From Toxorhynchites rutilus septentrionalis (taxonomy: Eukaryota > Arthropoda > Insecta > Diptera > Culicidae), in assembly GCF_029784135.1 (NCBI RefSeq), contig NC_073746.1, positions 114,698,035 to 114,762,034 on the forward strand: a stretch of 64,000 nt of DNA, written 5' to 3'. Below, in pieces: positions 23,721-35,964 of the stretch (within the stretch, counting starts at the first letter, position 1; each line of letters starts with the position of its first letter). A program made the translations under genes and the position numbers. The notes under the pieces were generated by a model, which searched no databases, was not told the origin of the DNA, and worked only from the letters and a program-made list of their open reading frames with translations.

Positions 23721-25664
23721 TTTCTTAATCAGTTTTGTTTGAGCGTACAACAATGATAGGCACCAGATCTTTGACGTGAGCTCGAACAATTCAATCACTG
23801 AGCTATCTGAAAGCTTCTTGTTAACAGTATGAGTACAGCTAAAGGTAAAAATTAAACTCCGGCATAACTCTGCTGAAATCTTTTTGACGTGGGATAAGGC
23901 CTCTCAGTAAGGGTGTCAAATCAGGAAACATGTGACGTTTTTAGGGTCGATGGTTGTAAATTAGTGGCGTTGTCGCACACTGCGAATCGATTTTGTTTGC
24001 AACTTCAAATCTAAGGTTAAGGTTAGATAAAATGATACACCGCGACGTTTATCATGCCATGTTCAACTGCGAAAAAGACTGCCATGGTAGTTGTTTTAGC
24101 TATGATGCAAAGAAGGAAAGGACATTGACGATGCATATTCAGGGCTCGACGATTTCGAAACTAAAAGATGACAGTGTCGTTTTTATTTGTTCTCTTCTCT
24201 TCAGTCAGTGTCATTTTCGATTGAGTGTATTATCTACGCACATTGTCGTTTCTTTTGAATTTGGAAAGCAGACGCTTTCAATTAATAGCTTCATGTTTTT
24301 TGGGTGCCATAGAGTACGGGCTGCGTACGATCTACTACAACAAAAGCTGCTAGTGATAACTGGCAGGCGACGTTCTTCATTCAGATAATCTTCTCCGGAA
24401 ATTATTGTTCACTTATATCACATTCATTGATAATTGTAATGATAGGTTAGATATTGATGAACTAAAATTTTATTTTGATGTCGGAGATTAAATATTATGT
24501 AAATAATTTTAACTAATCATACAAACGACAAATAAACGTATTAAAAAAAATGATGTTGACAGAGAAACTGCTCGAAGAAACAAAAACACATTTTCAATTG
24601 AAAGCGAAGGTTGATGGTTTCATCGTCGCTTGACGATTTTCAATTGGCCTTTTCAAGCCCTGCTCAGTGCGGTGCGTGAATCAACATAAGGAAACAAAAT
24701 ACAACATGTTCTCGAGAGAACAATAATAAATTATAATCACAAAACCATCTTCAACTGCTTCTAGAAAACCACCCAAACCATTGACCTTTTCCAGGGCCAC
24801 CAAACTCTATTTCAACATTGCGATTTTGTTCTGGACTTCGACCCAAACCATATCCTACTCTTCCATTGAAGATAATCAATACGTCTAACTATGATTACTT
24901 TCAATAGGAAGGTATATGGCGTCAGATTGTTTTAAAAATTGTAACATGTAACGAAATTGTGAGAAAATTCGAACGGTTTTAACTGGAACTTCCAGATCGC
25001 AAATATGTTCGCATCAATCGTTTGGATTCTACACATCTATCACAGTGAAGAAAACTATAATCTTGCTTAAACAAACCATTGAATAATTGAAAAATGGCAA
25101 TGCTTACCTAACGGAAATCTTACGTTCTGATTGGTCCAATCTATGCTCCACAAACTATGCCGACCAAAAGGAGCTAGTGATGTAGTGGCGAGGTACACTA
25201 TGAAAACATTCGTAACTAACCATCGTACATAATTCTATCCAAAGGATAGAACTTCTTTTCATTCTTTCAGCGAAAAAAATACTGCCTTTCCTGCGGCAAA
25301 TCGCCAATTTTTTTCTTGCCACAAAGCTGAACGAACGTGCAAACTATTGGCAGAAGAATGCATTCTCAGAATATGCAAAGAGCATGTTCATGTTGCGTAA
25401 ACGTGCAGAAGCAATGAAGCAAAGCAGAAGAAAAAAATTGCAACGTAAAATCCACCTTTGCTCCCGGTAGAAAAAAAAACAAATTTCATTGGTGATTCTT
25501 ATTTTAGTCTCGCATCTTATCTCGAGCAGGCAACGTTCATGAACAAAAGTTTTTCTCTACGTGAAATCACATATTGTATTGTACATGAAAGATGTCACAC
25601 TGCAGTGCAATTTTGATATTTAGCCTGCACAAAATCACAAAATGGCAATTTTTTTTCATGCAAC
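23721..25664. other. no recognised gene
   Basis: Includes a 131-residue plus-strand frame (23993-24388) starting at a non-ATG codon, with no domain I recognise. Its cysteines (NCEKDCHGSC) are suggestive but not enough for a call. The rest has only short frames. Confidence 0.4.
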
Positions 25665-25672
25665 TCCCGCAT

Positions 25673-26170
25673 TAGGGTGCCAATGAAAATGGTCATCTCC
25701 AATTTCCAAAAGTTACCTCATAAAAAATGCTCATCGCCTTGAAGAAACACCTTATGCAGAATATCAGCTCAATCGGACTCAAAGGAGAGAGGCGCAAAGC
25801 GGTCAAAGTTTGAGTTTTTTGACATTCAAAAAATCGTCCAAGGGGGGGAGCAAAGGAAATCGGGGTTTTCGAAAAAAAAAATTGATACCAAATGTCTTGA
25901 AATTGCATGAAACGTCGAGATCTACTGTCATCTCGAATTTTTTTTTGTCAAAAATCGACACTCTGGGGCTTGGTCGTTTTTTTTGGAATACGAGGCAAAA
26001 CGTATGGTTTTGGGTGCGAATAAAAATAGTTATCTCGATTTTACATACGAAAATTACTGGATAATGTTGATTTGCACGATAATATACCCAATGCAAAGTA
26101 TTAGCTCAATTGGACCTCATTTACTAGTGTCGCAGACGTTAAAATTTTAGTTTTTTGAAAACCAAAAAAT
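25673..26170. repeat. third copy of a family A arm
   Basis: Begins attagggtgccaatgaaaat and parallels 3210-3660 through matching phrases (ctcaatcggact, gcgcaaagcggtcaaag, atggttttgggtgc, aataaaaatagttatctcga). It is a single arm without its inverted partner, so a solo or truncated copy. Confidence 0.75.
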
Positions 26171-26753
26171 CATCGATTGAATCTCAATCTCAATCTCAAA
26201 TTTTGCATAACACCGTATTTGCTTTTTGATCATTTGTTCTCAAATTTGGTACATACCTTTATGTTGTCATTAATCAAAAATCCCATTTGGCCGCCGCTAT
26301 AAAATCGCTGATTTCATATTTCCTCACCAAAAAAATACAGATTGGGACATGTGTATAAATGAATGGACTCGACATGGTGAAGAAACTACATTACGAACAA
26401 CATAAATCCAAGAATGGTCGACTTTTGCAACCCCTCAATATCGGTATGAAATGAAATTATTTGACTAATAGAATACAGACATCATGAAGGATATTTCGAA
26501 AAAATGGTCAAATAAGAAATCAAAATTCAACAAAATGTGGAATAGTTTCGTGGTAGAGAAATATACAGGAAAAAAAAATACAATAACATTCTAAGTTAAA
26601 CGGTTTCATTGTTGTTAAACATAATAATACTACAGATAATGTACTAAAAGCTAAAAAATAATTAGACAAGGAGCAGTTAGCAGTTATATCACCCCCTTTC
26701 TTCATTAATCTAAACTAATAATAAAATCGTGAGGTACTTTCTTATCTTAATAA
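26171..26753. other. no recognised gene
   Basis: AT-rich sequence, short frames only. Confidence 0.4.
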
Positions 26754-27486
26754 ATAGAGGTAAACATATTCCGACAATGTTATAGCCCCAGTTATTTAAG
26801 AAAACTTTTTAGAACAAAGGTTTTTTTCTATCTCTTGAAATAACCGATATAGTGTTTTTTTTCTAAGTTACGTTAGGGTCACCATGAAAAAAACGTTTTT
26901 ACTTCTTACTTTTATACTTCAAATTTTAAATGCAAACTGTCTTCAAGATACTTTTAGAGCTTACCAAGACAAATATTTTGCGGTGCAGAACTTGTCAATG
27001 ACTCAATTCTACTCAAAGTTATTGATATTTCTTTAAAATACGTCCTCTTCATTCGCTTGTCTTTCATTTTGGGGCGAACATAAAAAATGTTTGTTGACGG
27101 CATTTGAAAGAACATATGTGATATAATGTGAGATTCCCATGATTATGTTATTTTTTGTATTTGAGTAAACTAAAATTGAAATCATGAGTTTTTAGGTAAA
27201 ACCCCAAACTCATCAATAACTTTGAGTAGGATTAAGATATTGACAAGTTCTGCATCCCAAAATGTTGGTCATGATAAGCTCTAAAAGTGTTCTGAAGACA
27301 GTTTTCATCTGAAATTTAAAATATAAAAATTAGGGCATAAAAACCGTTTTTTTTCATGGTGACCCTAACGTAACTTAGAAAAAAAGCTCTATACCGGTTA
27401 TTTCAAGAGATCGAAAAAAACTTTGTTCTACAAATTTGCTTAAAATAACTGGGGCTAAAACATTGTCGAACCATATTTACCTCTAT
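26754..27486. repeat. 733-bp inverted-repeat element
   Basis: The outer arms (atagaggtaaacatattccg at left; the inverse at the right edge) and inner phrases (aagttacgttagggtcacca near 26867 and its inverse near 27356; gacaagttctgca-like phrases nearer the centre) show that nearly the whole element is palindromic, with arms of about 340 bp. No coding sequence. It belongs with the other foldback elements in style, though its sequence is distinct. Confidence 0.82.
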
Positions 27487-28009
27487 CTATAAAAATAAAA
27501 AAAGTTGTTAGAAATGAGCGTTTTGTCATATGTAACAACTTTGTTGAAGACAGTTTTTGTCTAGAGAATAACTGTCGAGCTCTAGATGCTAGTTTCCACT
27601 CAAATGCACTTCCTGGATCATTGTGCAATGCCCTAGAAACTTCTGACTATTTTAGTTGCTTGGGATTTCTGGCGGTGTTGAGACCAAAAAATTGTTTTAG
27701 CTGTTTATATCATTTTTAAAAAGCGGAGACTTTCAGGAAAAGGTATATTTTTTTTCCTTTTTTTTTGAGAATTTTTTTTTCTTGGTTTTTCGTCGATTTT
27801 GCTGAAGTATCCATTTTTGAAAACTTGCGGCTTATGAGTCGTTCTAATCACAGCCTTTGAAATATATTTCAATGAACTTAGTGGAGAAAATGATAAACCA
27901 CGTCCGAAATGCCTTTTAAGTGAAACTGCTTGAAAATTGCGTTTCTAAATATACGGGGTTTGAGTTGTCGAGACCGAACAGATCCCATGCGATGTTTTGA
28001 AAACTGAAA
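27487..28009. other. no recognised gene
   Basis: AT-rich stretch between two repeats; no gene or repeat boundary recognised. Confidence 0.35.
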
Positions 28010-28203
28010 CTCTACATCGACTCTCTCGTTTGGTTATAACTTAGCTGCAAACTCATTCCCAGCTGTATTTGACAATGTGGAAGATAGGTCAGAACCTCAT
28101 CTATCGGATTCTATAGCAAACTCAAATTGAAACATTTTTGCAGTTGAGTTATTAATCAAAAAAAAAATTGACGAAGAGAAATCGATCAAACCACTTACAA
28201 CCA
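28010..28203. repeat. truncated copy of the 61.2-kb MITE
   Basis: Matches 61262-61445 over most of its length (cccagctgtatttgacaatg, then gatagg, gtcagaacct, attctatagcaaac, gaagagaaatcgatcaa). Its left terminal repeat is absent and its right one is cut by the element starting at 28204. Confidence 0.75.
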
Positions 28204-29862
28204 GAGTTGCCAACTATAATTTTCAAAAATCAGGAAAATGAAAATAAAAATCAGGAGAAATCAGGATAGCTCATATTCGGTTGTCCGGGAAGTTAATGTC
28301 AATTTTTGGGAGAACTAAAGCATATTTTTTCAATCAAAGAATTATAATTCAATTTTATATCCACAGTTTTGTTTAACTATTTTCCGTCATCTTTCACGCA
28401 GCTCAAATATTCTATCCTCCTGAATCTTGTTTGATTCCTCATCGAAAACTGTTGCGAACCATACTTGTTGGTTGATAGGTTGCATGGAAGTAGCTCATAA
28501 TACAGAATGCATTCCAAATCCACCAGAAACCGAGTATGACTTTCTTGCAGCGAAGATTTGGGCTTCATTTGGCTTACGCCAAGTTTTTTTTTACCGCTCA
28601 ATATTGTTGTAAACAGGGTTGCTTGGTAGCAGCTCATAATCCAGAATTCCTACCCAATACCACCACTCACAAGGGTACGTCTTTCTTCGGGTAGAGATCG
28701 GCTTTGGGGTTAGCTAATTATTTCGCTTACCCAAAGTTTTCAGCCGATCAACACTGTTGTCAATGATTCATTTTCATCACCTGTCACGATTTGCTTCAAA
28801 ACGGCATTTTCATTGCGTTTTTGAAGCGTGTCGCAAACTGAGATACAATCTATTAAAGGTTTCATCAAGGTTCACCAGATCCACATGATCCACGGTTGTT
28901 GTAGGTATTCTTAGAGAATCTATTTATTTATTTGTCGTGTCTCGAAGATTATTTTTGATCAGCGTTTCGATTTGGTATTCATCTGGGGCAGCTTTCCAAA
29001 TAACTTTATATAGATTATTCAATGTTCTTATTTTTTATTCATATTCCGATTTGATGTATTTAGATGTTATTTGCTGTGAAATATAACGGAACCTGTATCT
29101 TTTTTGTTTAGCTCTACATAATTTTAGTGACTAACATTCCTTTCATTGTTTCCGTTCCTAATCTTCTTTTAATCATCGTTTTATTAAGATTGAATTGAGG
29201 AAAAAGTCGTTCAACCGATGTTGAGGAATGTGGAAGAATTGATTGCTATAAACTTCTTTTTTCAAAAACCTGCAGCACTACAGTCAATTACATAAAAATC
29301 TATATTCAGAATTTATCTTAATTCACAGTTCATGTTTTGGACTGAATATTTACTCACAAAAAAAGAAAAGCATATTAGCAGAGGAAGAATTGAGCATTGT
29401 TTTCTCATTTAAATCTCATTATATTGACTTTGAAAACAAAATGTTTCTCTTGGGTACTTTTGCACTCTGAAGCGTGTTCCTTCGTCAATAATCAATTCCT
29501 TACATTTGTCGAATATTCTGGCTTCATGAATTATCTAGCACTGTTTTGAAAATCTTAGAGCAGTTTGCGTGTTGTGAATATAATTCTGGGTTTTTTTTCT
29601 GGAAAAGCTTATTCAGTCGATTTACAACTGAAAATATCTATGATAAAAAAGTTAGGTATATATTTGTACCAGAAAAATGATTGTAGGGATTTTAGTATGT
29701 TCATTATGAATATTTTTTCTGATAAAATGAAAAGTACAAAACTCAGGGAAAATCAGGATCATTTTATAAAAATCAGGAAAAATTGAGTGTTTGTCAGGAT
29801 ATCAGGGAACGTGACAAAAAGTCTGGGAAATCCTGAAAAATCAGGAAGGTTGGCATATCTGC
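28204..29862. mobile_element. element with inverted cagag-ttgccaac ends
   Basis: The left edge (cagagttgccaac, followed by tcaaaaatcagg) and right edge (inverse: cagatatgccaac, then cctgatttttcagg) are inverted and similar. Internal runs of the phrase aatcagg occur near both edges (28230-28265 and 29745-29845). Two diverged ~140-bp tandem units lie at 28480-28760. No transposase was recognised. The class is uncertain. Confidence 0.5.
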
Positions 29863-31868
29863 ATTCTATGCCCCGCATATCAAAATTAAAAATTCGACAA
29901 CTACAAACCCAAGAAATTCAACTTGTTGAATTTCTTGGGCTTCCCGACTTGGCAAAACAGCGTTTGCTGAACTTGTTCAACAAGTTTCTGGAGCTGAATA
30001 TTGTCCCGCATGACTGGAGACAAGTGAGAGTGATAGCCATACGGAAACCCAACAAGCCGGCTTGCGATCACAACTCGTATAGGCCGATTGCAATGTTATC
30101 CTGTATTCGTAAATAGTTAGAGAAAATGATTCTACTTCGTTTGGACAAGTGGGTTGAAGCGAACAATTTGCTGTCAAATATGCAGTTTGGCTTCCGCCGA
30201 GGTAAAGGGACAAATGATTGTCTCGCGCTGCTATCTTCTGAAATCCAAATCGCATTTGCTCGCAAAGAACAAATGGCTTCCTTTTTTCTCGATATCAAAG
30301 GGGCATTTGATTCAGTACCTTACCCACGACGTGCACCCTTCACCAGGCATCTCCAACCAAGTTTGCTTCCCATACTTTTGCAATTCCTCTGTCATTTTTG
30401 ATCCGTCCATGCGACAAAAAATCCATGGAATCCCAGATCATCTACGCTCAGATTCTATTCCGCCGATATTTTCGGCAGAATATGGGGGCATAGTTAGATC
30501 TGATAAAATGTTCTTTACTGACGGTTCATTCATAAACGGGTCCACTGGCTTTGGCATCTTCAATGAAAATTCCAGTGCCTCTTTCAAACTCAAAGATCCT
30601 TGTTCCGTGTATGTTGCTGAACTGGGTGCGATATACTACGCACTGGGGATCATTGAAACATTGCCCATCGACCACTATTTTATTTTTTCAGACAGTCTCA
30701 GCTCAATAGAGGCAATCCGCTCAATGAAAGTTGATAAACGCTCATCTTATTTCCTAACAAGAATAAGACAATTATTGAGTGTTTTGGTCGAAAAATTATT
30801 CAAGATTACCTTAGCATGGGTTCCCTCTCATTGTTCAATTCCGGGGAATGAGAAAGCGGACTCGCTAGCTAAGGTGGGCGCTTTAGAAGGCACTCTTTTT
30901 GAAAGGCAAATTGCTTATAATGAATTTTTCCACATTCCTCGTCAGTACACGCTCGTAAGTTGGCAGCGCATTTGGAGTGGAGATCAGTTCGGTCGTTGGT
31001 TACACACGATTATCCCTAAGGTCTAGACGAGTGCATGGTTCAAGGGATTGAATGTAGGTCGTGATTTCATTCGCGTGATATCTCGGCTTATGTCCAATCA
31101 CTACAACCTAAACGCGCATCTCTATCGCATTGGGCTCGCAGCAAACAATCTTTGTGATTGTGGCGATGGCTACCACGACATCGAGCATGTTGTCTGGTCG
31201 TGTATCCGGTTCCATACTGCTCGCTCTCAGCTCTCTAGAGCACTGAGAGCACAAGGCAGACATTCGGAGACCCCCGTCCGGGATATCTTAGGTAGCCGTG
31301 ATCCTGATCTTCTGCTTCATCTATACCTGTTCCTCAGAAACGACGATGTCAACGTTTAATGATGTTTCCTTCGTTGTGTCGCCGTTTCATATCCCTCCTA
31401 TCCGATCGATAAACTTTTACTTAGTCGCGGCAATACATACACACGCTCTTTACAGACACACGGGCCAAAGCTTGTGCAGTCCACTGATCATTCAACAAGA
31501 GCCAAAGGTTGTACCGCTCATGACAACTCTACACGAACTGATGATTGCGCCGGCTAGTGACCATTCTATCCTGGATTCCTCGAGTCGAGAAAGACGCACC
31601 ACGCTAGATATGAGGTACAGACTAGGGGGGCGTTGCTGATTAATGGTCAGCTGCATCCCAATAGGAAGTATCCTGTGTCGGGCACATGTACAGAGCATTG
31701 GAGACAGCAACATCCCAATTACGAAAACACTTGTAATACTAACCTCGAGCCAACCGCGAGTAATCGGTTACATATTACTAACATAGATAATAAGAAAAAT
31801 TGTCAAAGTATTGAACTCCCGGCCCCGTGAGGCTAACGCCATATGAGCCTTTATAAAAATATATATTT
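29863..31868 (+). pseudogene. LINE ORF2 remnant with deleted reverse-transcriptase core
   Basis: The reading starts within the reverse transcriptase (LPDLAKQRLLNLFNKF, then NSYRPIAMLSCIRK, a TAG stop at about 30114, and FGFRRGKGTNDCLALLSSE). It breaks off after FLDIKGAFDSV and jumps to the region before RNase H. The palm motif (ADD) and the segment around it are gone. RNase H (30154-31026 frame) keeps FTDGS, AELGAIYYAL, SDSLSS and WVPSHCSIPGNEKAD, and the zinc-like cluster CDCGDGYHDIEHVVWSC follows at 31048-31359. No endonuclease domain is present. The probable 3' end is near 31868, where an A-rich tail follows gagcctttataaaaa. It is the same family as 44362-49045, more diverged. Confidence 0.85.
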
Positions 31869-32051
31869 TGGAAAAAAAACCCAAGAAAAAACTGAAATTA
31901 TGGAAGGTTCCACCTAGAAATATGCAGTTTAGATCCAACTCAGTATTTTTCCGAGGAGGTTTATTTGATCTTTTAACCTGCAATATTGAGTCTTACTCGT
32001 GGTTAATTGCTTGGACAAACAGCTATGCTAGGATGCTAGGTTAAGGGACTT

Positions 32052-32326
32052 CTTCTTCTTCTTCAGTGGCACTAACGTTCCTAGAGGAACTTCGCCGTCT
32101 CAGCGTAGTATTACTTGCGTCATTTTTATTAGTACTTAGTTGAGATTTCTTTGCCAAATAACATGCCTTGAATGCATTCTGAGTGGCAAGCTCTAGAATA
32201 CGCGTGATAACAGTGCAAGTAGGAGGAAATTTCTTTGACGAAAAATTCCCCCTACCAGAACGGGAATCGAACCCGAACACCCGGCATGTTAGTTATGACG
32301 CTAACCACTCGGCCAAGGCAGCACAC
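32052..32326 (-). mobile_element. tRNA-derived SINE with (GAA)n tail and 14-bp target duplication
   Basis: On the minus strand it begins with a tRNA-like head having an A box (tggccgagtgg, at 32305-32315) and a B box (ggttcgattcc, at 32263-32273). A body of about 200 bp follows, ending in gaagaagaagaa. It is flanked by perfect copies of aggttaagggactt (32038-32051 and 32327-32340). The perfect duplication and intact promoter boxes suggest a fairly recent insertion. It is not a functional tRNA gene, because the acceptor end continues into the body. Confidence 0.9.
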
Positions 32327-32462
32327 AGGTTAAGGGACTTAAAGCCATTGATTAAAGATCAAAAGTCGGTCGAGCGGTTGAGAAGCGTAACAACTCGTTC
32401 TGAGACAGTTTTTCTATACAACTTTTTTTTGCATTGTAGTTTGTTCTATCTTTCCTAATTTT

Positions 32463-32550
32463 TCCAAACAATATTGAACTTGGTTGAAAAGGATTTTTTT
32501 ATTAATGTAGTAAAAATATCCATTTCAACCAAATTCAATATTGTTTGGAA
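32463..32550. repeat. hairpin with ~32-bp arms
   Basis: Positions 32463-32494 (tccaaacaatattgaacttg and onward) are the inverse of 32519-32550 with a few mismatches; the loop is about 24 bp. It could be a very small MITE. Confidence 0.8.
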
Positions 32551-34148
32551 AGATTTCACGCGTTTTCATCGCGTCATCATTCGGGGTTGATTCACTTAAT
32601 CGACATTGTAATTTCAATGTTTCATCGTTTTGGTTATAAATATCGATCAACATCCGTCCAATTTGAGAAGTTGCACGTCTGTCTTCCAATCGAATCTAGC
32701 ATTCTCACTCGATAATTTACTGGAAAACTTTATCAACTGTAAACATGCAATATTATCCTCACTATTATTAGGGTATAAATGTTTCATCCCAGACGTCCTC
32801 GATTTGTACTGTAGGTATGCACAAATGTACTCGAATCATCAGTGTCAGTTTCAGTTGCTTCCACGATATATCGACCGACAACTCGTGAAATCTCAGAGTT
32901 TTACGTTGTCACGTCCCAATGCGGAAGATTGTAATAAACACCCGGTTGTATTGTGGTTTTTGACTTACAAACTGTCTACAAAGAACTGCTCACAAAAACC
33001 CCTCCGCATAGTTCCCGCATATTCGTGTTTGCTTTCATTTCTATGCTAGCTAGCTTGGAGATTGATAGTTTATGTTAACCGCATGAAAGCGCGAATAGAC
33101 GTAGACGAAGTTAATAACAATAGAACGGGCCGCAATTTCGCTCGAATCGTTTTCAATGTGGATTTCCGTATCTCTAAACTCTATTGCCGATTATTCATCG
33201 GAACCTTTTATTGAACATCTCAGTGCCGTTGTTGGCGTTGCTCATATAAACGGTTTTATCTTGAACCGGGTTGAGTAGAGTCGTGCACAGAACCGCGTAC
33301 GTGCGCTATGGTTATTGCAAAAGCAATAACCGATTATCTCGCAGTGAAGATAATACTTCGTAACTCCAGAGCAGCAGCCCTTATAACAAACATCACCACA
33401 GCAATAGCGAACAACATTTGACCAACGAAAAGGTAGAGTTTGGTGAAAATTGAAAAAGGGGAGAGCAGATTGATCCGTTGATGTGCTAAATATTGAATAT
33501 AATGTAAGCTCAAGTTCGAGCTCTGGTCCCCCTGTGTGTATGGCGTACAATTGGCATAAACACGAATATGTGTACGCAGGAAGCCGCTCATGTACACTTC
33601 CACTCGGATTTTGCACCGCCGCCGTTGTTACGGATGAGGTGTACATTTTCATTAAGTTTGATCCTCTTCAAATGATGAGGCTGGGGAGCTCTTCACAAAT
33701 TGAGATAAACTGCTAATAACCTTTCAACTCAATGCTTTTCGGACTTGAATTACTTACAGATCTTTTCAATGGCAACATGAAATCTAGAAGTAAGCAGAGA
33801 TTTGAAGAAGATGCTCTCGGATGAAATATGAGATTACGAAGTGATGGTTATGAAGTGAACAACTTATGTCCATCGAATCGTTTTGAAAAGATGCAAAATT
33901 TTCGATTCTAATTGGCAGCAGAAATCTTTTACCTTTTTCCGTTTCGAAGGTTCCCAAAATGAAAGGTGTCGTGGTAAACATCCTCCGGAATGCTCTTCTT
34001 GTTTTGGACATCCATACATTTTGAAAGCATGTTTCAATTTGGAACGATTTTCGCCGTGAATCCCAAATCTGTTGGGGTTGCTCATTAAATCCTCCCAATA
34101 ATTTTAAAATATCAACTATCGATGTTTTTGTTTAGTTTGTTTTACACT
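32551..34148. other. no recognised gene
   Basis: Includes a 139-residue plus-strand frame (32630-33049) and a 136-residue minus-strand frame (33242-33652). Neither contains a recognisable domain, and overlapping frames on the opposite strand are as long. I do not call a gene. Confidence 0.4.
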
Positions 34149-34151
34149 CAA

Positions 34152-34388
34152 CTAGCAAACCCGGGGAACTTCGCATGGAATAAAATTAGTCTGTCATTTA
34201 GAATAATTTCATTTGCTCACGAAATTCTTTTAAATCGTATTTAATTGAAACAATATAGTAATTTATAATTCTTGATTTTCGTAATTCTTTGTCATGAAGT
34301 ATTGATCGAACGGACATCCGTTCTGAATGTTATGTAAGCACGAGCGTAAAATTTTAAAATCGGTGTAACTTTTTTCTTTGTTGAATAA
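34152..34388 (-). mobile_element. CTAG end of a third Helitron-like copy
   Basis: Starts ctagcaaacccggggaactt, matching the ctagctgacccggcaaactt edge of the copies at 9311 and 14821, and is preceded by A on the plus strand as they are. The opposite (TC) end was not found, so this copy is truncated or its far end has diverged. Confidence 0.5.
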
Positions 34389-34695
34389 CACTAAATTTAC
34401 CATGAGGGGTCAAATCACCCATTTCAAACTTTTTGTCAAAATTTTCTTGCAAATTACATTGTCACAACCTCATTTGCCTACACTACTTTTCTTAAAACAT
34501 ACTTCTAATGTATTTTCCAGTGTTCACTCCTCTCTTTATATTTTTTTTTACTGATAGAAATATGTAATTTGCCCTAACTACCGCAACGGGTCATTTGACC
34601 CGTGCAAACATTCAAATAATATCAGTAAGATTTGTATGTGTGGTTGTGATACAAAACCATTGCATCACACATTTTTGCTATTGTTTTACATATTA

Positions 34696-35964
34696 GGCTG
34701 TCAAAAAAGTCCTGCGGTTTTCTTTTGAATTTTCATTTGTTCATAAAATTAGTTACAATCATCTGTTTTAAGTCAAATATGCGCCGTTTTGTTCGATGAC
34801 TTGTTCTCATCGAAATGCCAACTTCATAATACCCCTGTTATAGAAGCTCGCTTTCTTATTGGCAAAAAACTCGGATAGCCAATTTTCACAGGCCTCTTTT
34901 GTGGCTAACTTCTGACTACCTAGCTCGTTCGCTATGGACAAAAACAGGTGGTAGTCACTTGGTGCAAGGTCCGGACTATACGGTGGATGCAAAAGAACCT
35001 CCCTTCCGAGCTCCCGGAGCTTCTGGCGCGTCACCAAAGAAGTGTGTGGCCTGGCGTTGTCCTGATGGAAGACAATGCGGCCTCTGTTTATCAAAGATGG
35101 CCTCTTCTTCATGAGTGCTACCTTCAAGCGGTCCAGTTGTTGGCAGTACAGGTCCGAATTGAGCGTTTGGCCATAGGGAAGCAGCTCATAATAGATTATT
35201 CCTTGACAATCTCACCAAACACACAGCAGAACCTTCCTGGCCGTTAATGAGGGCTTGGCCACCGTCTGAGCCGCTTCAGCGGGCTTCGACCACGATCGTT
35301 TGCGCTTCACGTTGTCGTAAGTGACCCACTTTTCATCGCCAGTCACCATCCGCTTCAGAAACGGGTCGATTTTGTTGCGATTTAGCAGCGATTCACATGC
35401 GTCGATACGGTCAAAGATGTTTTTTTTGCGTCAACGTGCGTCAGCGAGCTTCTTTGTGAATCCAAGCTTCTTCAAATGGTTAATAACGGTTTGATGACTT
35501 ATCCCCAGCTCTTGGCCGATGCTACGGCTGCTACTATGCCGGTCTTTCTCGGCTAATTCAGCGATTTTGTCGCAATTTTCGACGACAGGCCTTCCGGAGC
35601 GTGGCGCATCTTCGACGACCTTTACACCAGAACGAAAACGTTGAAACCATCGTTGTGCGGTGGAAATGGAAACTGTATCGGGTCCATAAACTGCACAAAT
35701 TTTATTGGCAGCTTGAGATGCATTTTTGCCTTTGTCATAGTAGTACTGTAAAATATGTCGGATTTTCTCTTTATTTCGCTCCATATTTGCGACACTATAA
35801 CTCACGAACGACTTAACCAAACAAAACACTGTCAAGGATTATATTATAGCGCGCAAAAATACCTTTCGAACAAGCTATAGTATGACTCGATACAATGAAT
35901 ACAACTAGAACTACGCGCTTACAACGACACCTCGCGGAAATACCGCCGGACTTTTTTGACAGTC
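34696..35964 (-). mobile_element. mariner transposon, D34D
   Basis: A 1,269-bp element with inverted ends of about 25-28 bp (ggctgtcaaaaaagtcctgc at left; the inverse of gccggacttttttgacagtc at right). TA flanks it at 34694-34695 and 35965-35966. One transposase gene lies on the minus strand. Length, ends and spacing are all typical of mariner. Confidence 0.92.
34768..35784 (-). pseudogene. mariner transposase with three interruptions
   Basis: Starting at MERNKEKIRHIL (35784; the frame also extends 17 residues upstream) a single frame carries the full mariner transposase of about 338 codons. An N-terminal helix-turn-helix and an APRSGRP motif are visible. The first catalytic acid is in MVTGDEKWVTYDN, the second in HQDNARPH and the third in SPDLAPSDYH, 34 residues after the second. 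The frame is broken by a stop at 35431 next to a small deletion, by TGA in place of tryptophan in CVW*DCQG, and by TGA in place of tryptophan after MKLAFR. The distal parts remain in the same frame. Inactive but young in appearance. Confidence 0.9.

Noticed and set aside
24020..24388. cysteine-containing frame as a small secreted protein
   Set aside because: No signal peptide, no convincing start codon and no family resemblance; only one short cysteine cluster.
32240..32326. possible functional minus-strand tRNA gene
   Set aside because: The tRNA-like head lacks a matching acceptor stem and is followed by a SINE body and a (GAA)n tail within a perfect target duplication.
32630..33049. 139-residue plus-strand frame
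   Set aside because: No start context, domain or codon pattern to support it, and neighbouring frames of similar length occur on the opposite strand.
33242..33652. possible integrated viral sequence, common in mosquito genomes
   Set aside because: I checked this and the other long unassigned frames for polymerase, nucleoprotein or glycoprotein motifs and recognised none.
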